Shown here in pieces: positions 1-7,610 of a stretch of DNA of 11,915 bases; the first letter of the stretch is position 1, and the number at the start of each line of letters is the position of its first letter. The DNA is from an uncultured Planctomycetaceae bacterium (GTDB lineage Bacteria > Planctomycetota > Planctomycetia > Pirellulales > Pirellulaceae). The notes under the pieces were generated by a model, which saw nothing but the letters and a program-made list of their open reading frames with translations, did no database searches and had not been told where the DNA came from. The DNA lies in the NCBI GenBank assembly GCA_903921945.1, contig CAIXSC010000153.1, positions 1 to 11,915 on the forward strand, in the 5' to 3' direction. The position numbers and the translations under genes were made by a program.

Positions 1-359
1 GGATAATTGTTCATCCGCGGACCGATCGCCGGGCCGGGGGTCACGGTGCTCGGGAACGATGGATTGGGCTGCAGGAATCCCGGCTGGGCAGCGCCGGGTT
101 GGATCACGGTCCCGGGCTGGATGACCGTGCCGGGTTGAATGACTGGACCGGGCAGCGTCGGTGGCGTGTTCGCCGCCGGGTAATACGGATTGGGCTTCGG
201 CGTGTTGCAATTGCCGTTGGAACACGAGCTTGGCGGCGGCTGGCACCAGCTTTTGAACCAATCGATGATCGGGCCAGCTTGCGCGGATCGCCCAGAGCTC
301 GCGGCCAAGGCGGCCGCCATTCCCAGCCCGTAACTCCAGCGTCGCCATCGATTGCGCAT
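1..359 (-). CDS. Secreted Pro/Gly/Gln-rich protein, C-terminus beyond the left edge
   Basis: An exported protein of unknown function; 119 residues are visible and the frame is still open at base 1. Residues 1-28 form a classic signal peptide: a basic start (MRNRWRRW), a hydrophobic Ala/Leu stretch (about 10-20) and an AQA|G cleavage site at 28/29. The mature start has a short IIDWFKSW segment and three cysteines (39, 46, 51). From about residue 55 it is proline-rich and low-complexity, with three tandem VIQPGT-type units (73-89). The start at 359 is chosen because it gives the complete signal peptide and has a GGGAG Shine-Dalgarno 8 bp upstream. It lies downstream of the ATPase gene in the same direction, with a 150-bp gap, so it may have its own promoter. 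Short Pro/Gln-rich secreted proteins of this kind are common in Planctomycetes. Function unknown; the signal peptide is the firm part. Confidence 0.7.
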   Translation of the reverse strand, partial: MRNRWRRWSYGLGMAAALAASSGRSAQAGPIIDWFKSWCQPPPSSCSNGNCNTPKPNPYYPAANTPPTLPGPVIQPGTVIQPGTVIQPGAAQPGFLQPNPSFPSTVTPGPAIGPRMNNY

Positions 360-367
360 ACCGGCAA

Positions 368-372
368 CTCCC
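368..372 (-). promoter_or_regulatory. Ribosome binding site deciding the start of the secreted protein
   Basis: Reads GGGAG on the minus strand, 8 bp before the ATG at 359. It supports this start, which also gives an intact signal peptide. Confidence 0.6.
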
Positions 373-509
373 GCAGCTCTTTCGCTCGTGGCGGTAACCC
401 GAGAAACGACATCGCCCCCGCAGCCGCCAAATCGCGCACAACCCGCCCAATCGTAAACCGTCGAAGCGGCCAGGGAAGTAGCTTGTTTAGAAAAAATTGC
501 CAGAAATCG

Positions 510-1124
510 TCAAAACTCTGGGGGGGAGCCGCCCAAGCGACGGCGCAACTCATACAAGTCATACAGTCGAAACAGCGTCTCTCGAACATTGCCGCTCTGT
601 TGCCGGTAAGCTGCGCCGACGTCCCGGGTGGCGATCAGGGGCGGAAAGCCTGCCATGAGCCGCTCGACCAGTCGTTCGACCTGTTCCAAAGACGGTTCCG
701 TCCGCCACAGAGTCGGCAATCCCGCGTCGACGTGGCAGGTGACAAGCAGCCCGGCTTTTCGTCGGCGGCAGGCGCGCCGCAGGCGTCGCCTGGGGCAAAC
801 CCCAAGTTGCTCGTAGCTGTCCACCAGCACGACGGCATGGTCGGGGAACTCGAGTTGCCGGCCGCTCCGCGGCAACTGCTGGCCAGGCGCCGTGCCGAAC
901 AGGACTGGCACTCGGTGGTGGCGTTCGGCCACCGAGGCGAACGCGCGGAGCAGCGTCGACTTGCCGGTGCCATGCGGGCCGATGATCTGTCCGCGTTCGC
1001 CCGCAGCGACAAACTTGTTCCACAGGCTGTCAAGCGTTTCGTGGCCGGGAAGCTCGAACGCTAAGGCGCCGGGGCGGACTCGTGCGGTCGAGAACGGGTT
1101 TTGGTCGGCATCCCGCCACGTCAT
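510..1124 (-). CDS. Small AAA/P-loop ATPase
   Basis: A 204-residue cytoplasmic P-loop NTPase. Walker A is GPHGTGKST at residues 49-57 with the catalytic lysine at 55. A Walker B-like strand VVLVDSYE (98-105) has Asp102 where the Mg-binding acid is expected, and a following strand LLVTCHVDAGL (126-136) looks like a sensor segment. There is no DNA-binding or transporter domain, so it is not an ABC ATPase: no LSGGQ signature is visible. The C-terminus (about 178-196, NVRETLFRLYDLYELRR) is a charged helix. The ATG at 1124 lies 9 bp after the stop of the aldo-keto reductase gene on the same strand, so the two are likely co-transcribed. Substrate and partners are unknown. The ATPase call is firm and the role is open. 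Six consecutive Arg/Cys/Ala-rich residues around 111-123 are unusually basic. Confidence 0.85.
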   Translation of the reverse strand: MTWRDADQNPFSTARVRPGALAFELPGHETLDSLWNKFVAAGERGQIIGPHGTGKSTLLRAFASVAERHHRVPVLFGTAPGQQLPRSGRQLEFPDHAVVLVDSYEQLGVCPRRRLRRACRRRKAGLLVTCHVDAGLPTLWRTEPSLEQVERLVERLMAGFPPLIATRDVGAAYRQQSGNVRETLFRLYDLYELRRRLGGSPPEF

Positions 1125-1133
1125 GGAGCGTTC

Positions 1134-2633
1134 TCAGGGCGCGGTTCGATCGACGGACTGCTCGAATAGACAGACACGATAGCCGGGGTAGGTTTCCACG
1201 AGCCCGCGGGCGCGGAAGCCGTGGGACTCGTAGAAACCGCGAAGCCAAGCGTTGGCGGAGTGGCAATCGAGCCGCACGACAGCCGCTTGTTGCCGGCGGG
1301 CGTCCTCGAGACACCAGCGGAGGATGCGCGGGCCAACTCGGCGACCGCGAGCCATCGGCGCGACAACCATGCCGGCGATATACCAAGCAGGCGGCTGGTC
1401 GTTGACCGTGTTCCACATCTCGGGCGGGCGGAAATCCCAATTGAAGAAGCCAACCTGCTGGCCGCCACTCCACACCGACCGCAAAGTGCCTTGAGTCACG
1501 CGTTGCCGCATTTCATCGGCGAATTCATCATGCGCGGCGGGAAGGTATTGGCCGAGTCCTTTCGAACGGAGGCGTTGTTGGGCGTCGCGGGAACAAGCCA
1601 AGTAAGCGGGCAGTTCGTCTAGTCGCGCGGGGCGCACGGCCAACCCGCCTTGAATGTCGTCTTCGATTTCGGCGGGCAGCCATAGCGGCCCGTGGTCGGC
1701 GGCGGCGACCGCCGCGTCAATCTGCTCGCGCGACTGAAAGCCAATAATCGCGGCGGTGACCGCGGCGTGGCCGAGCGAAAAACGCACGGCCACTTCAGCC
1801 AGATCGCGGTTGAGCGGTTGCAGCGCCGCTCGCCAACGCGCGGCGCGGACTTCGTCGCGACGGTACAGTTCCAGCGGAAAGAATTTAGTTTGGAAGGTGT
1901 GCGCGCTGGGAGGGCTGTTCGTCAGCGCGCCGCCGGCGAACACACGGATCGCGAATACGCCCATCCGTTGCGCTTGGCATTCGGCGAAAAAGCCTCCGTA
2001 ATCCGTCTCCTCAAAAGCCCGTCCCACTGGCCAGCCGGCGGATGGATTGGCGAGGTTGAACGGCGCTTGCACGGTATCGAAGCGGCCGCTGGCGGCGACG
2101 GCGCGGAGCGCCTCGGCGTGGCCAATGCCGGTGAAACCGATAAGCGAAACGAGGCCGTCGTCGCGCAAGCGTTCGAGCGAGTCGGCGACTCCGTTCGGTC
2201 CCAGCACGACGACAAGGCTCAACGACGTCGGTTCGTCGCCGCGTTCGCGTGTGATCGAATTGTGCAGTTGCAGCAGCGTGATGCGACGTGTTCCCAGACG
2301 TTGGCAACTGCCGGCAAGCGACTCGCGCACGGCGCTGTCAAGCTGGCCCAGGTTGCCGGGGGTGAGTCGGACTTTGGTCGCCAAGTGAACGCTGTCCAGC
2401 GCGTCGAGCTCGCGGAGCGCGGCGCCAAGGTTCGTCTCCGACCGACCTTCGCCATAGCCCGCGGCCGTATCGAACCAATCGATTCCCCGGTCGAGCGCAT
2501 GGCGAATCAGATCGCGACCAGCGCGCGCGGCGTCGCGATTGTCCGCGTGCGTGAACGCGGCAGGTACGGGACCAGCTCCCAACGCCAGTCGGGAAATGAC
2601 GAGCGACGACCGTCCGAGGCGAACGTGCTGCAT
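1134..2633 (-). CDS. Aldo-keto reductase fused to a GNAT N-acetyltransferase
   Basis: A 499-residue two-domain protein. Residues 1-325 are an aldo-keto reductase (AKR) TIM barrel, which normally reduces carbonyls with NAD(P)H. The catalytic tetrad is complete: Asp55 in WFDTAAGYG, Tyr60, Lys87 in LATK and His124 in LLQLHN. A late AAIIGFQSREQI strand (294-305) is typical of the AKR cofactor end. Residues 331-499 are a GNAT domain: it begins LAVRPARLDELP, has the acetyl-CoA motif A with strand YIAGMVV and pyrophosphate loop RGRRVG (429-434), and ends with FYESHGFRARG (467-477), the usual GNAT C-terminal motif. The usual AKR length is about 270-340 residues, so the extra length is fully explained by GNAT. 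Both domains look catalytically intact. The substrate is unknown. It is followed closely by the P-loop ATPase gene and diverges from the POR operon. No strong Shine-Dalgarno is seen before the ATG; a TATACT box lies only 12 bp upstream of it. Confidence 0.88.
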   Translation of the reverse strand: MQHVRLGRSSLVISRLALGAGPVPAAFTHADNRDAARAGRDLIRHALDRGIDWFDTAAGYGEGRSETNLGAALRELDALDSVHLATKVRLTPGNLGQLDSAVRESLAGSCQRLGTRRITLLQLHNSITRERGDEPTSLSLVVVLGPNGVADSLERLRDDGLVSLIGFTGIGHAEALRAVAASGRFDTVQAPFNLANPSAGWPVGRAFEETDYGGFFAECQAQRMGVFAIRVFAGGALTNSPPSAHTFQTKFFPLELYRRDEVRAARWRAALQPLNRDLAEVAVRFSLGHAAVTAAIIGFQSREQIDAAVAAADHGPLWLPAEIEDDIQGGLAVRPARLDELPAYLACSRDAQQRLRSKGLGQYLPAAHDEFADEMRQRVTQGTLRSVWSGGQQVGFFNWDFRPPEMWNTVNDQPPAWYIAGMVVAPMARGRRVGPRILRWCLEDARRQQAAVVRLDCHSANAWLRGFYESHGFRARGLVETYPGYRVCLFEQSVDRTAP

Positions 2634-2740
2634 GGCGGCGAGTATATGCCAATGCGCCGGGGAGCAGGACGCCAGGGCGCGTGGGAGCAGGCCGCGGCGT
2701 AGAATAGGGGCGAACCAAATCAGCCAGAGGAGTCGTCGCG
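2634..2740. promoter_or_regulatory. Divergent intergenic region between AKR-GNAT and POR operon
   Basis: This 107-bp spacer must hold the promoters of both divergent transcripts. On the plus side TAGAAT (2700-2705) is a possible -10 box and AGAGGAG (2726-2732) is a strong Shine-Dalgarno 8 bp before the POR start. On the minus side TATACT (about 2642-2647) is a possible -10 box. No convincing -35 box was found for either, so the promoter boxes are weak calls. Confidence 0.4.
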
Positions 2741-3676
2741 ATGATACGCGTAAGGTTGCATGGGCGGGGCGGCCACGGCGTGAAGACGGCCGGGCGAATC
2801 GTAGGCAGCGCCGCGTTTCACGCGGGTTTTCACGGACAAGACGCGCCCGTGTACGGAGCCGAACGCCGCGGGGCGGCCGTCGCTTCGTACGCCTGGATTG
2901 ATCGCGGCCCGATTCGCGAACGCGGCGTGATCGCGCGGCCGGATTTGATTGTGATCGCCGATGAAACGTTGCTCGCCGATCCCGCCTCGGGGGTGCTCGC
3001 CGGAGCCGAAACCGCGACGGCTTTGTTCGTCAACACGGATCGCGTGGAGGCGCTCGCGCTGCCCGATTCCCTGCGTTCTCGCGTCATCGCCGCCGACTTG
3101 ACCTCGCGAACGTTGGCGGCCTTGGGCCGAGCGGCGGCGCTGAGCGCAAGCCTAGGGGCGGCGGCTGTCAGGTTGCTGGGCGCCGTGCCGCTCGACGCCC
3201 TGCTACAAGCGATCCGCGATGAACTGACCGCCATCGGCGTCGCGCCGACGGAACTGGGGAAGAATGAACAACTGGCACGCGACGTTTTCGCCCTGTTGCA
3301 GCCGCTGGCATTCGCCGACACCGGGAAATCGCTCTCACTGGCCGCGCAAAGCGCGCCGGCCGCCAGCGAACGGACGGGCGGCTCGATGGCGCAGGTGGGA
3401 TACGAAGGCGTGATGCGGGGGACGCCGAGCATCTTGTCGGGCGGCAATTCAGCGGCGCGGCACACGGGCGCCTGGCGAGTGCAGCGGCCGGTGATCGATC
3501 CGGCCCTGTGTTCCCGGTGCGGGCTCTGTTTCGTGCAATGTCCAGATGGCGTGGTGTCGCTCGATGCGGAAGGCTATCCGGTGATCGATTACGATCATTG
3601 CAAAGGCTGCCTTTTGTGCCAGCGAGTCTGTCCAGTGGGCGCGATTCACGAGGAACGGGAGACGCGGGCATGGTAG
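2741..3676 (+). CDS. porGD: 2-oxoacid (pyruvate-type):ferredoxin oxidoreductase, fused gamma-delta subunit
   Basis: A 311-residue subunit of pyruvate:ferredoxin oxidoreductase, which interconverts pyruvate + CoA and acetyl-CoA + CO2 with ferredoxin as electron carrier. Residues 1-190 are the gamma domain: the GRGGHGVKTAG nucleotide-type loop (8-18) and QDAPVYGAERRGAAV (33-47) are family hallmarks. After an Ala/Ser-rich linker, residues about 243-311 form the delta (PorD) ferredoxin domain, opening with TGAWRVQRPVID. It carries two complete 4Fe-4S motifs, CxxCxxCxxxCP at Cys257/260/263/267 and Cys287/290/293/297. In many archaea gamma and delta are separate genes; here they are one. The start is set by AGAGGAG 8 bp upstream. 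The stop overlaps the alpha start. A related 2-oxoacid enzyme (for example 2-oxoisovalerate) is possible; the PorA features favour pyruvate. Confidence 0.9.
   Translation: MIRVRLHGRGGHGVKTAGRIVGSAAFHAGFHGQDAPVYGAERRGAAVASYAWIDRGPIRERGVIARPDLIVIADETLLADPASGVLAGAETATALFVNTDRVEALALPDSLRSRVIAADLTSRTLAALGRAAALSASLGAAAVRLLGAVPLDALLQAIRDELTAIGVAPTELGKNEQLARDVFALLQPLAFADTGKSLSLAAQSAPAASERTGGSMAQVGYEGVMRGTPSILSGGNSAARHTGAWRVQRPVIDPALCSRCGLCFVQCPDGVVSLDAEGYPVIDYDHCKGCLLCQRVCPVGAIHEERETRAW
3657..3661 (+). promoter_or_regulatory. Ribosome binding site deciding the alpha-subunit start
   Basis: GGGAG lies 8 bp before ATG 3670, inside the end of the gamma-delta gene. It favours 3670 over the far upstream in-frame ATG at 3508, which lies inside the ferredoxin domain of the previous gene, and over ATG 3685, which has only a close GGCGGG before it. 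Confidence 0.65.
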
Positions 3677-4929
3677 ATGGCGGGATGCGAAAGCTATTGA
3701 CCGGCAATGCGGCGGCGGCCTGGGGAGCCCGCATGGCTCGGGTCGATTACGTGCCGGCGTTCCCGATCACTCCGCAGACGGAAATCATCGAACTGCTGTC
3801 GGATTGGTTTGGCGACGGCACGTTGCGGGGAAAATTCGTGACGCTCGACAGCGAGCACTCGATGTTAACCGCGGCCGGCGCCGCGGCCGCGGCCGGCGTG
3901 CGGGTGTTCACAGCCACCTCGAGCCAAGGGTTGGTGTACGGTCTGGAACTGCTGTACACGCTGGCGGGTTGGCGAGTGCCGTTAGTGTTGGTGAACGTGT
4001 CGCGCGGTTTGAGCGCGCCGATCACGTTGGGGCCGGACCACAACGACGTGCTGGCGGCTCGGGACACCGGCTTTCTTCAACTGCATGCCGAAACGTGCCA
4101 AGAGGTGTTCGATTTCATCTTAATGGCCTATCGGTTGGCGGAGTCGCCGGCGGTCTCCGTGCCCGTGCTGGTGAACCTCGATGGCTTTCAGTTGTCGTTC
4201 ACACGCGAGGCGGTCGAGTTGCCGTCGGCCGAGCAGGCGGGGCGTTTTCTGGGGCCATTCCAGCCGTTGCATCCCGGTTTTCGCCATTCGCGGCCGGTGG
4301 CCCAGGGAGTCGCCGTTTTGGACGGAGCGACTTACAGCTATTTTCGCTACCAGCTGCATCGCGCGGTGGAAAACGCGTTGACGGAGTTTCCGCGAGTCGC
4401 GGCGGAGTTCGCCGAGACGTTTGGCCGCAGCTACTCGCCGCTCGAACTATATCGCGCGGACGACGCCGAGTTGATTTTGGTGATGATCGGCTCGTACGCC
4501 ACGAAGGCGAAGGCGGCGGTCGATCGCTGGCGGGCCGCGGGCCGGCGGGTTGGATTGGCGCGGCTGCGGTTGGTTCGGCCGTTGCCGGTGGCCGAATTGC
4601 GACGAGCGTTGGCTGGCCGACGCGCGGTCGGGGTGCTCGACCAAAACCTCGCGCCCGGATTGGGCGGGATCTTGTTTCAAGAGGTCGCCGGCGCGGTGGC
4701 GGGAATGGCGAACGGCCCGGCCGTCATGCGTTCGTTTGTCGGCGGTCTTGGCGGGAAAGATGTCAGCGATGACGAATTCGATCACTTGCTGTCGACGCTC
4801 GAGGCCGCTCGACCGGAAGATCCGCCGGCGGACGTCGAACTGCTGATGACGCAAAGCGAGTGGCTTCAGGTCGCGCGATCGCTGACGGTCGCGGGAAAGG
4901 AAGGCGGGGACCATGCGGGTAGCTCGTGA
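3670..4929 (+). CDS. porA: Pyruvate-type ferredoxin oxidoreductase, alpha subunit
   Basis: A 419-residue alpha subunit that helps form the active site for pyruvate and CoA. FPITPQTE at 31-38 is the family YPITP motif, SEHSM is at 61-65, and a glycine/alanine-rich helix follows. The segment from about 101 to 140 (WRVPLVLVNVSRGLSAPI, then GPDHNDVLAARDTGFLQL) and PVLVNLDGFQLSF near 170-180 match PorA of pyruvate enzymes. The C-terminal third (ELILVMIGSYATKAKAAVDRWRAAGRRVGLARLRLVRPLP) is the transketolase-C-like domain. Its length fits the family (about 390-420). The ATG at 3670 overlaps the gamma-delta stop by 7 bp, and its own end overlaps beta by 17 bp, which suggests translational coupling and equal subunit supply. 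It works with the gamma-delta and beta subunits. Pyruvate specificity is inferred from motifs, not proved. Confidence 0.9.
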   Translation: MVDGGMRKLLTGNAAAAWGARMARVDYVPAFPITPQTEIIELLSDWFGDGTLRGKFVTLDSEHSMLTAAGAAAAAGVRVFTATSSQGLVYGLELLYTLAGWRVPLVLVNVSRGLSAPITLGPDHNDVLAARDTGFLQLHAETCQEVFDFILMAYRLAESPAVSVPVLVNLDGFQLSFTREAVELPSAEQAGRFLGPFQPLHPGFRHSRPVAQGVAVLDGATYSYFRYQLHRAVENALTEFPRVAAEFAETFGRSYSPLELYRADDAELILVMIGSYATKAKAAVDRWRAAGRRVGLARLRLVRPLPVAELRRALAGRRAVGVLDQNLAPGLGGILFQEVAGAVAGMANGPAVMRSFVGGLGGKDVSDDEFDHLLSTLEAARPEDPPADVELLMTQSEWLQVARSLTVAGKEGGDHAGSS

Positions 4930-5827
4930 GCATTTCCACAATTTAAAAGAGTTGCCCAAGACGGAACAACTCGAACCGGGCTCGCCGCTTTGCGCGGGCT
5001 GCGGCGGTCTGTCGGCTTTGCGGCTCGTTCACCAGGTCCTGGGTGAAAATGTCGTCTGGGTGAATGCGGCAGGCTGCATGACCTTGCTCGCCACCTTTCC
5101 CTACACGCCGATGCATGCCTCCTGGCTGTACACCACGATGGGAAGCGCGGCGGCGGGGGCGCAGGGCGTGCGCGACGCGTTGGACATTCTGATCGAATCG
5201 GGACGTCTGCCGGCGGAAGAGAATCTGCATGTCGTGGTGCTGGCGGGCGACGGGTCGACCTTGGACATGGGGCTTTCAGCGACTTCGGCCGCCATCCATC
5301 GTCAACTCGACTTTTGGTACCTCTGCTACGACAATGAGGCCTATGGCAACACGGGCTTCCAGTTGTCGGCCGCCTCGCCGCTGGGGTCGCTGACGGCAAC
5401 GACGCACCATGGCGCTACGCAACGCAAGAAGGATATTTTCGAGATTTGGCGGGCGCACCGGCCGCCGTACGTGGCGACGTTGTCGGCTCACGATCCGTTG
5501 GACTTGGCCGAGAAGATCGCCCGCGGAAAGGAACTGCATGGGCCGAAACTGCTGCTGTCGCTGGCCGTTTGCCCGACCGGCTGGGGTTTCGATCCGGCCC
5601 TGGGTGATGAAATCGCGAAATTGGCCATTGAAACGGGGGTGTGGCCCTTGAAAGAGGCGAAAGACGGAGTGGTTCGACATACCTACCGGCCAAGTCGCTT
5701 CCGGCCGGTGGAGGACTATTTGCGACCGCAGCGGCGGTTCCGGCATTTGTTCGCGCCGCAGCGCAACGAGGAGTTACTGTCGCGATTGCAGCAGCAGGTC
5801 GACGCGTATTGGCGCGACGCGACCTGA
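4913..5827 (+). CDS. porB: Pyruvate-type ferredoxin oxidoreductase, beta subunit (thiamine diphosphate-binding)
   Basis: A 304-residue catalytic subunit that binds thiamine diphosphate (TPP) and one 4Fe-4S cluster. The TPP signature runs from AGDGSTLDMG (111-120) to YDNEAYGNTG (139-148). Cluster cysteines match the PorB pattern: Cys27 and Cys30 (CAGCG), Cys55 (NAAGC) and Cys220 (CPTGW). The start region LPKTEQLEPGSPLCAGCGG is typical of PorB. It overlaps the end of the alpha gene by 17 bp and has an AAGGAAGG-type Shine-Dalgarno just upstream, within alpha. Together the three genes give the complete alpha, beta, gamma, delta set of a four-subunit-type enzyme from three polypeptides. The 17-bp overlap and order (gamma-delta, alpha, beta) indicate one transcript. 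No key residue is missing. Confidence 0.9.
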   Translation: MRVAREHFHNLKELPKTEQLEPGSPLCAGCGGLSALRLVHQVLGENVVWVNAAGCMTLLATFPYTPMHASWLYTTMGSAAAGAQGVRDALDILIESGRLPAEENLHVVVLAGDGSTLDMGLSATSAAIHRQLDFWYLCYDNEAYGNTGFQLSAASPLGSLTATTHHGATQRKKDIFEIWRAHRPPYVATLSAHDPLDLAEKIARGKELHGPKLLLSLAVCPTGWGFDPALGDEIAKLAIETGVWPLKEAKDGVVRHTYRPSRFRPVEDYLRPQRRFRHLFAPQRNEELLSRLQQQVDAYWRDAT

Positions 5828-5904
5828 GTCGTTTTTCGGACCTGGTTTCGCGTAAGCTGTCAGGGTCCTGTTCGTCAATGCGTGGCGCCAACATCCGCGA
5901 ATGG

Positions 5905-5916
5905 GCGTCATGACGC
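5905..5916. promoter_or_regulatory. 12-bp perfect palindrome after the POR operon
   Basis: GCGTCATGACGC is a perfect palindrome, 21 bp before the ATG of the next gene and followed by TTTTCTT. It may be an operator half-site pair or a weak terminator hairpin. The zero-to-4-nt loop makes a terminator unlikely. No other strong signal is seen in this 110-bp gap. Confidence 0.3.
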
Positions 5917-5937
5917 TTTTCTTGGCTGGGGGTTGGC

Positions 5938-7410
5938 ATGGGTTGGATGCGGGTGCTTTTGATCTTCGGCAGCATGGCTCCGCTGGCGGCGCTGACGGCC
6001 TGGAGCGTGCGCGACGCCGTGGTGAGTGTCCCCGTGGCGGTGGCGGGAGCCAGTGTGGCGGCCCCTGAGAAAGTCCCGACGCCACCGGAATTGGCGACCT
6101 TGAAAGTCGACGTCGACCAGGACGAACGGGCCGCGAAGTGGCTCAACGAACAGCTGGTCCGGCCGTATGAAAAGTGGACGCCGCCGCCGGTCGCCAACGC
6201 TCGCTGGAAACCGGTGGCGGACGCGGCGGTGCCAAAGCTCGAAAATACTCGACAGTTATTGATCGACTGGACGGAAGTGGTGCGGGATACGGAAACGTTT
6301 GAGCGGGCTTCGATCGACGTTTTGGAACAGGAGGGAGCGAACCTCGAAACGGCCACCGAGCGTTTGGAAGGGCTGCGGCAGAAGGTGGAATCGAAGGCGA
6401 ACGACGTCACGCGCGCGGCCGCCTTGTCCGAACTTGTGGATCGGCGGTTGGTCCGCATCCAGGATCTTGGCAAACGGATGGCGACGGGGCGAACGAACCG
6501 CGACGTGTTCAAACGCGCCGAGCAGGCTTTCAAGGCGGCTCAATACGATCAAGCGGTGCGCATCCTATCGGCCGAGTGGCTCGGGGCGCGGACCGCGGAG
6601 GTCGACACGCTGGAGGTGGCGGCGCGGTACCACAAGGACGCCGAAGCGTTGCGATTGCGGCTGTCGCAGGCGACGCGGGTGGCGGATGTGAAAGCGTTTC
6701 GTGAACCGATGGCGGCGTGGCCCGAACTAGCCCGGGATTTGGAAGTCTTCTTCACCAAGTACCCGGAACCGCCGGTCGGGGCCTCGGCGACGCTCGACAC
6801 AGACCTGCGGAAAGGGCTGTCCAAGGTGCGGGTGTTGATCGCCATGCAAGACTTGCCGCGGGTTCCGCTGAAGAATGTGGCTCAATGGCTTTCAGCCGCC
6901 CGGCGCATTGGACAGTTGTCTCCGGACGACGAGGCGCGGTCCCTGATGGCGGAGATCGCCAAAGACTGGCTGCTACGGGGACTGGCTGCGAAAACGATTC
7001 CGGAAAAGGACTATAAATACTCGGTCGACTCGCAACGTGGCTCGTTGCTGGAAGGCGAATTCATCACGGCGCCAGGAGGCGGTTCATGGCGGTTTTGGCC
7101 GCGAAACAAGCCAAGCGCGTCGAACCCCAACGCCTACGAATCATATCCGCTGAACCGGCTTGAACCGCGCGAGCCACCGGATAAACTCGCGACGCGCGAT
7201 TACCAGGCGCAGCGGCAAAAACTGGAAGCGGACTGGTCGACGCAGCGGGCTTGGCAGGAGTTCGCGAGACGCTGCGAGCGGTACGAGCAGGAGATCGAGA
7301 AATACACGAAGATCGGCGGACAGGCCGACGTGACGTTCGCGGCGGAGGGGCAATTCGCGGCCGATGTGGTAAAGAACTGGGAGGAACTCGAGCCAATCCT
7401 CAATCGCTGA
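5938..7410 (+). CDS. Membrane-anchored coiled-coil protein of unknown function
   Basis: A 490-residue protein that I do not recognise. Residues 4-22 (MRVLLIFGSMAPLAALTAW) are one hydrophobic helix, either an uncleaved signal anchor or a signal peptide. A Pro/Val/Ala-rich stretch follows, and most of the rest is charged and helical, with likely coiled coil at about 100-185 (for example LEQEGANLETATERLEGLRQKVESKA) and again at 410-455. A small GGGSWRFWPRN patch near 380-390 interrupts the helices. No enzyme motif is visible. The start is ATG 5938, with GGGGGT nearby; ATG 5947 is a close in-frame alternative and would not change the membrane segment much. It lies between the POR operon and the VWA genes in the same direction, so it could be a structural partner of the TerY-like module, but the 347-bp gap after it weakens that. 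Confidence is high for a gene, low for any role. Confidence 0.8.
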   Translation: MGWMRVLLIFGSMAPLAALTAWSVRDAVVSVPVAVAGASVAAPEKVPTPPELATLKVDVDQDERAAKWLNEQLVRPYEKWTPPPVANARWKPVADAAVPKLENTRQLLIDWTEVVRDTETFERASIDVLEQEGANLETATERLEGLRQKVESKANDVTRAAALSELVDRRLVRIQDLGKRMATGRTNRDVFKRAEQAFKAAQYDQAVRILSAEWLGARTAEVDTLEVAARYHKDAEALRLRLSQATRVADVKAFREPMAAWPELARDLEVFFTKYPEPPVGASATLDTDLRKGLSKVRVLIAMQDLPRVPLKNVAQWLSAARRIGQLSPDDEARSLMAEIAKDWLLRGLAAKTIPEKDYKYSVDSQRGSLLEGEFITAPGGGSWRFWPRNKPSASNPNAYESYPLNRLEPREPPDKLATRDYQAQRQKLEADWSTQRAWQEFARRCERYEQEIEKYTKIGGQADVTFAAEGQFAADVVKNWEELEPILNR

Positions 7411-7431
7411 CGGCGAGCCGCATTCATGATC

Positions 7432-7446
7432 GGCGTCACCGACGCC
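7432..7446 (+). terminator. Short GC hairpin after the coiled-coil gene
   Basis: GGCGTC-ACC-GACGCC can fold into a 6-bp stem with a 3-nt loop, 21 bp after the stop codon. It lacks a following T-run, so it is at most a weak or Rho-assisted terminator. Confidence 0.3.
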
Positions 7447-7465
7447 ACCCATAAAGCCCAACTCC

Positions 7466-7512
7466 CAAGCAAACAAGCAAACAAGCAAACAAGCAAACAA
7501 GCAAACAAGCAA
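7466..7512 (+). repeat. 8-bp tandem repeat CAAGCAAA, about 6 copies
   Basis: Five perfect copies of CAAGCAAA (7466-7505) followed by a copy short by one A (7506-7512). The 8-bp period is not a multiple of 3 and it lies outside genes, so it is a simple-sequence array prone to slippage. Confidence 0.95.
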
Positions 7513-7610
7513 CAAGCCCCGAGTCGCCACGGTCCCGCAGCCAATGCCCCATGACGAGTGAGCCATGACGAGTGACTAACAAACCAAGATCCGCGATCCA
7601 CCCCCGCCAC

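Noticed and set aside
99..1064. 321-residue open frame on the plus strand
   Set aside because: It lies opposite the secreted protein and the ATPase, which have a signal peptide and Walker motifs; this frame has no motif and an Arg/Ala-rich composition typical of shadows.
1692..2702. 336-residue open frame opposite AKR-GNAT
   Set aside because: The minus strand carries the full AKR tetrad and GNAT motifs, so the plus frame is a shadow.
3804..4772. 322-residue open frame on the plus strand inside porA
   Set aside because: It is another frame of the clearly conserved alpha subunit, full of Arg and Gly, with no domain.
5415..6533. 372-residue open frame on the minus strand
   Set aside because: It crosses porB, the gap and the coiled-coil gene on the opposite strand, and has Ser/Arg-rich shadow composition.
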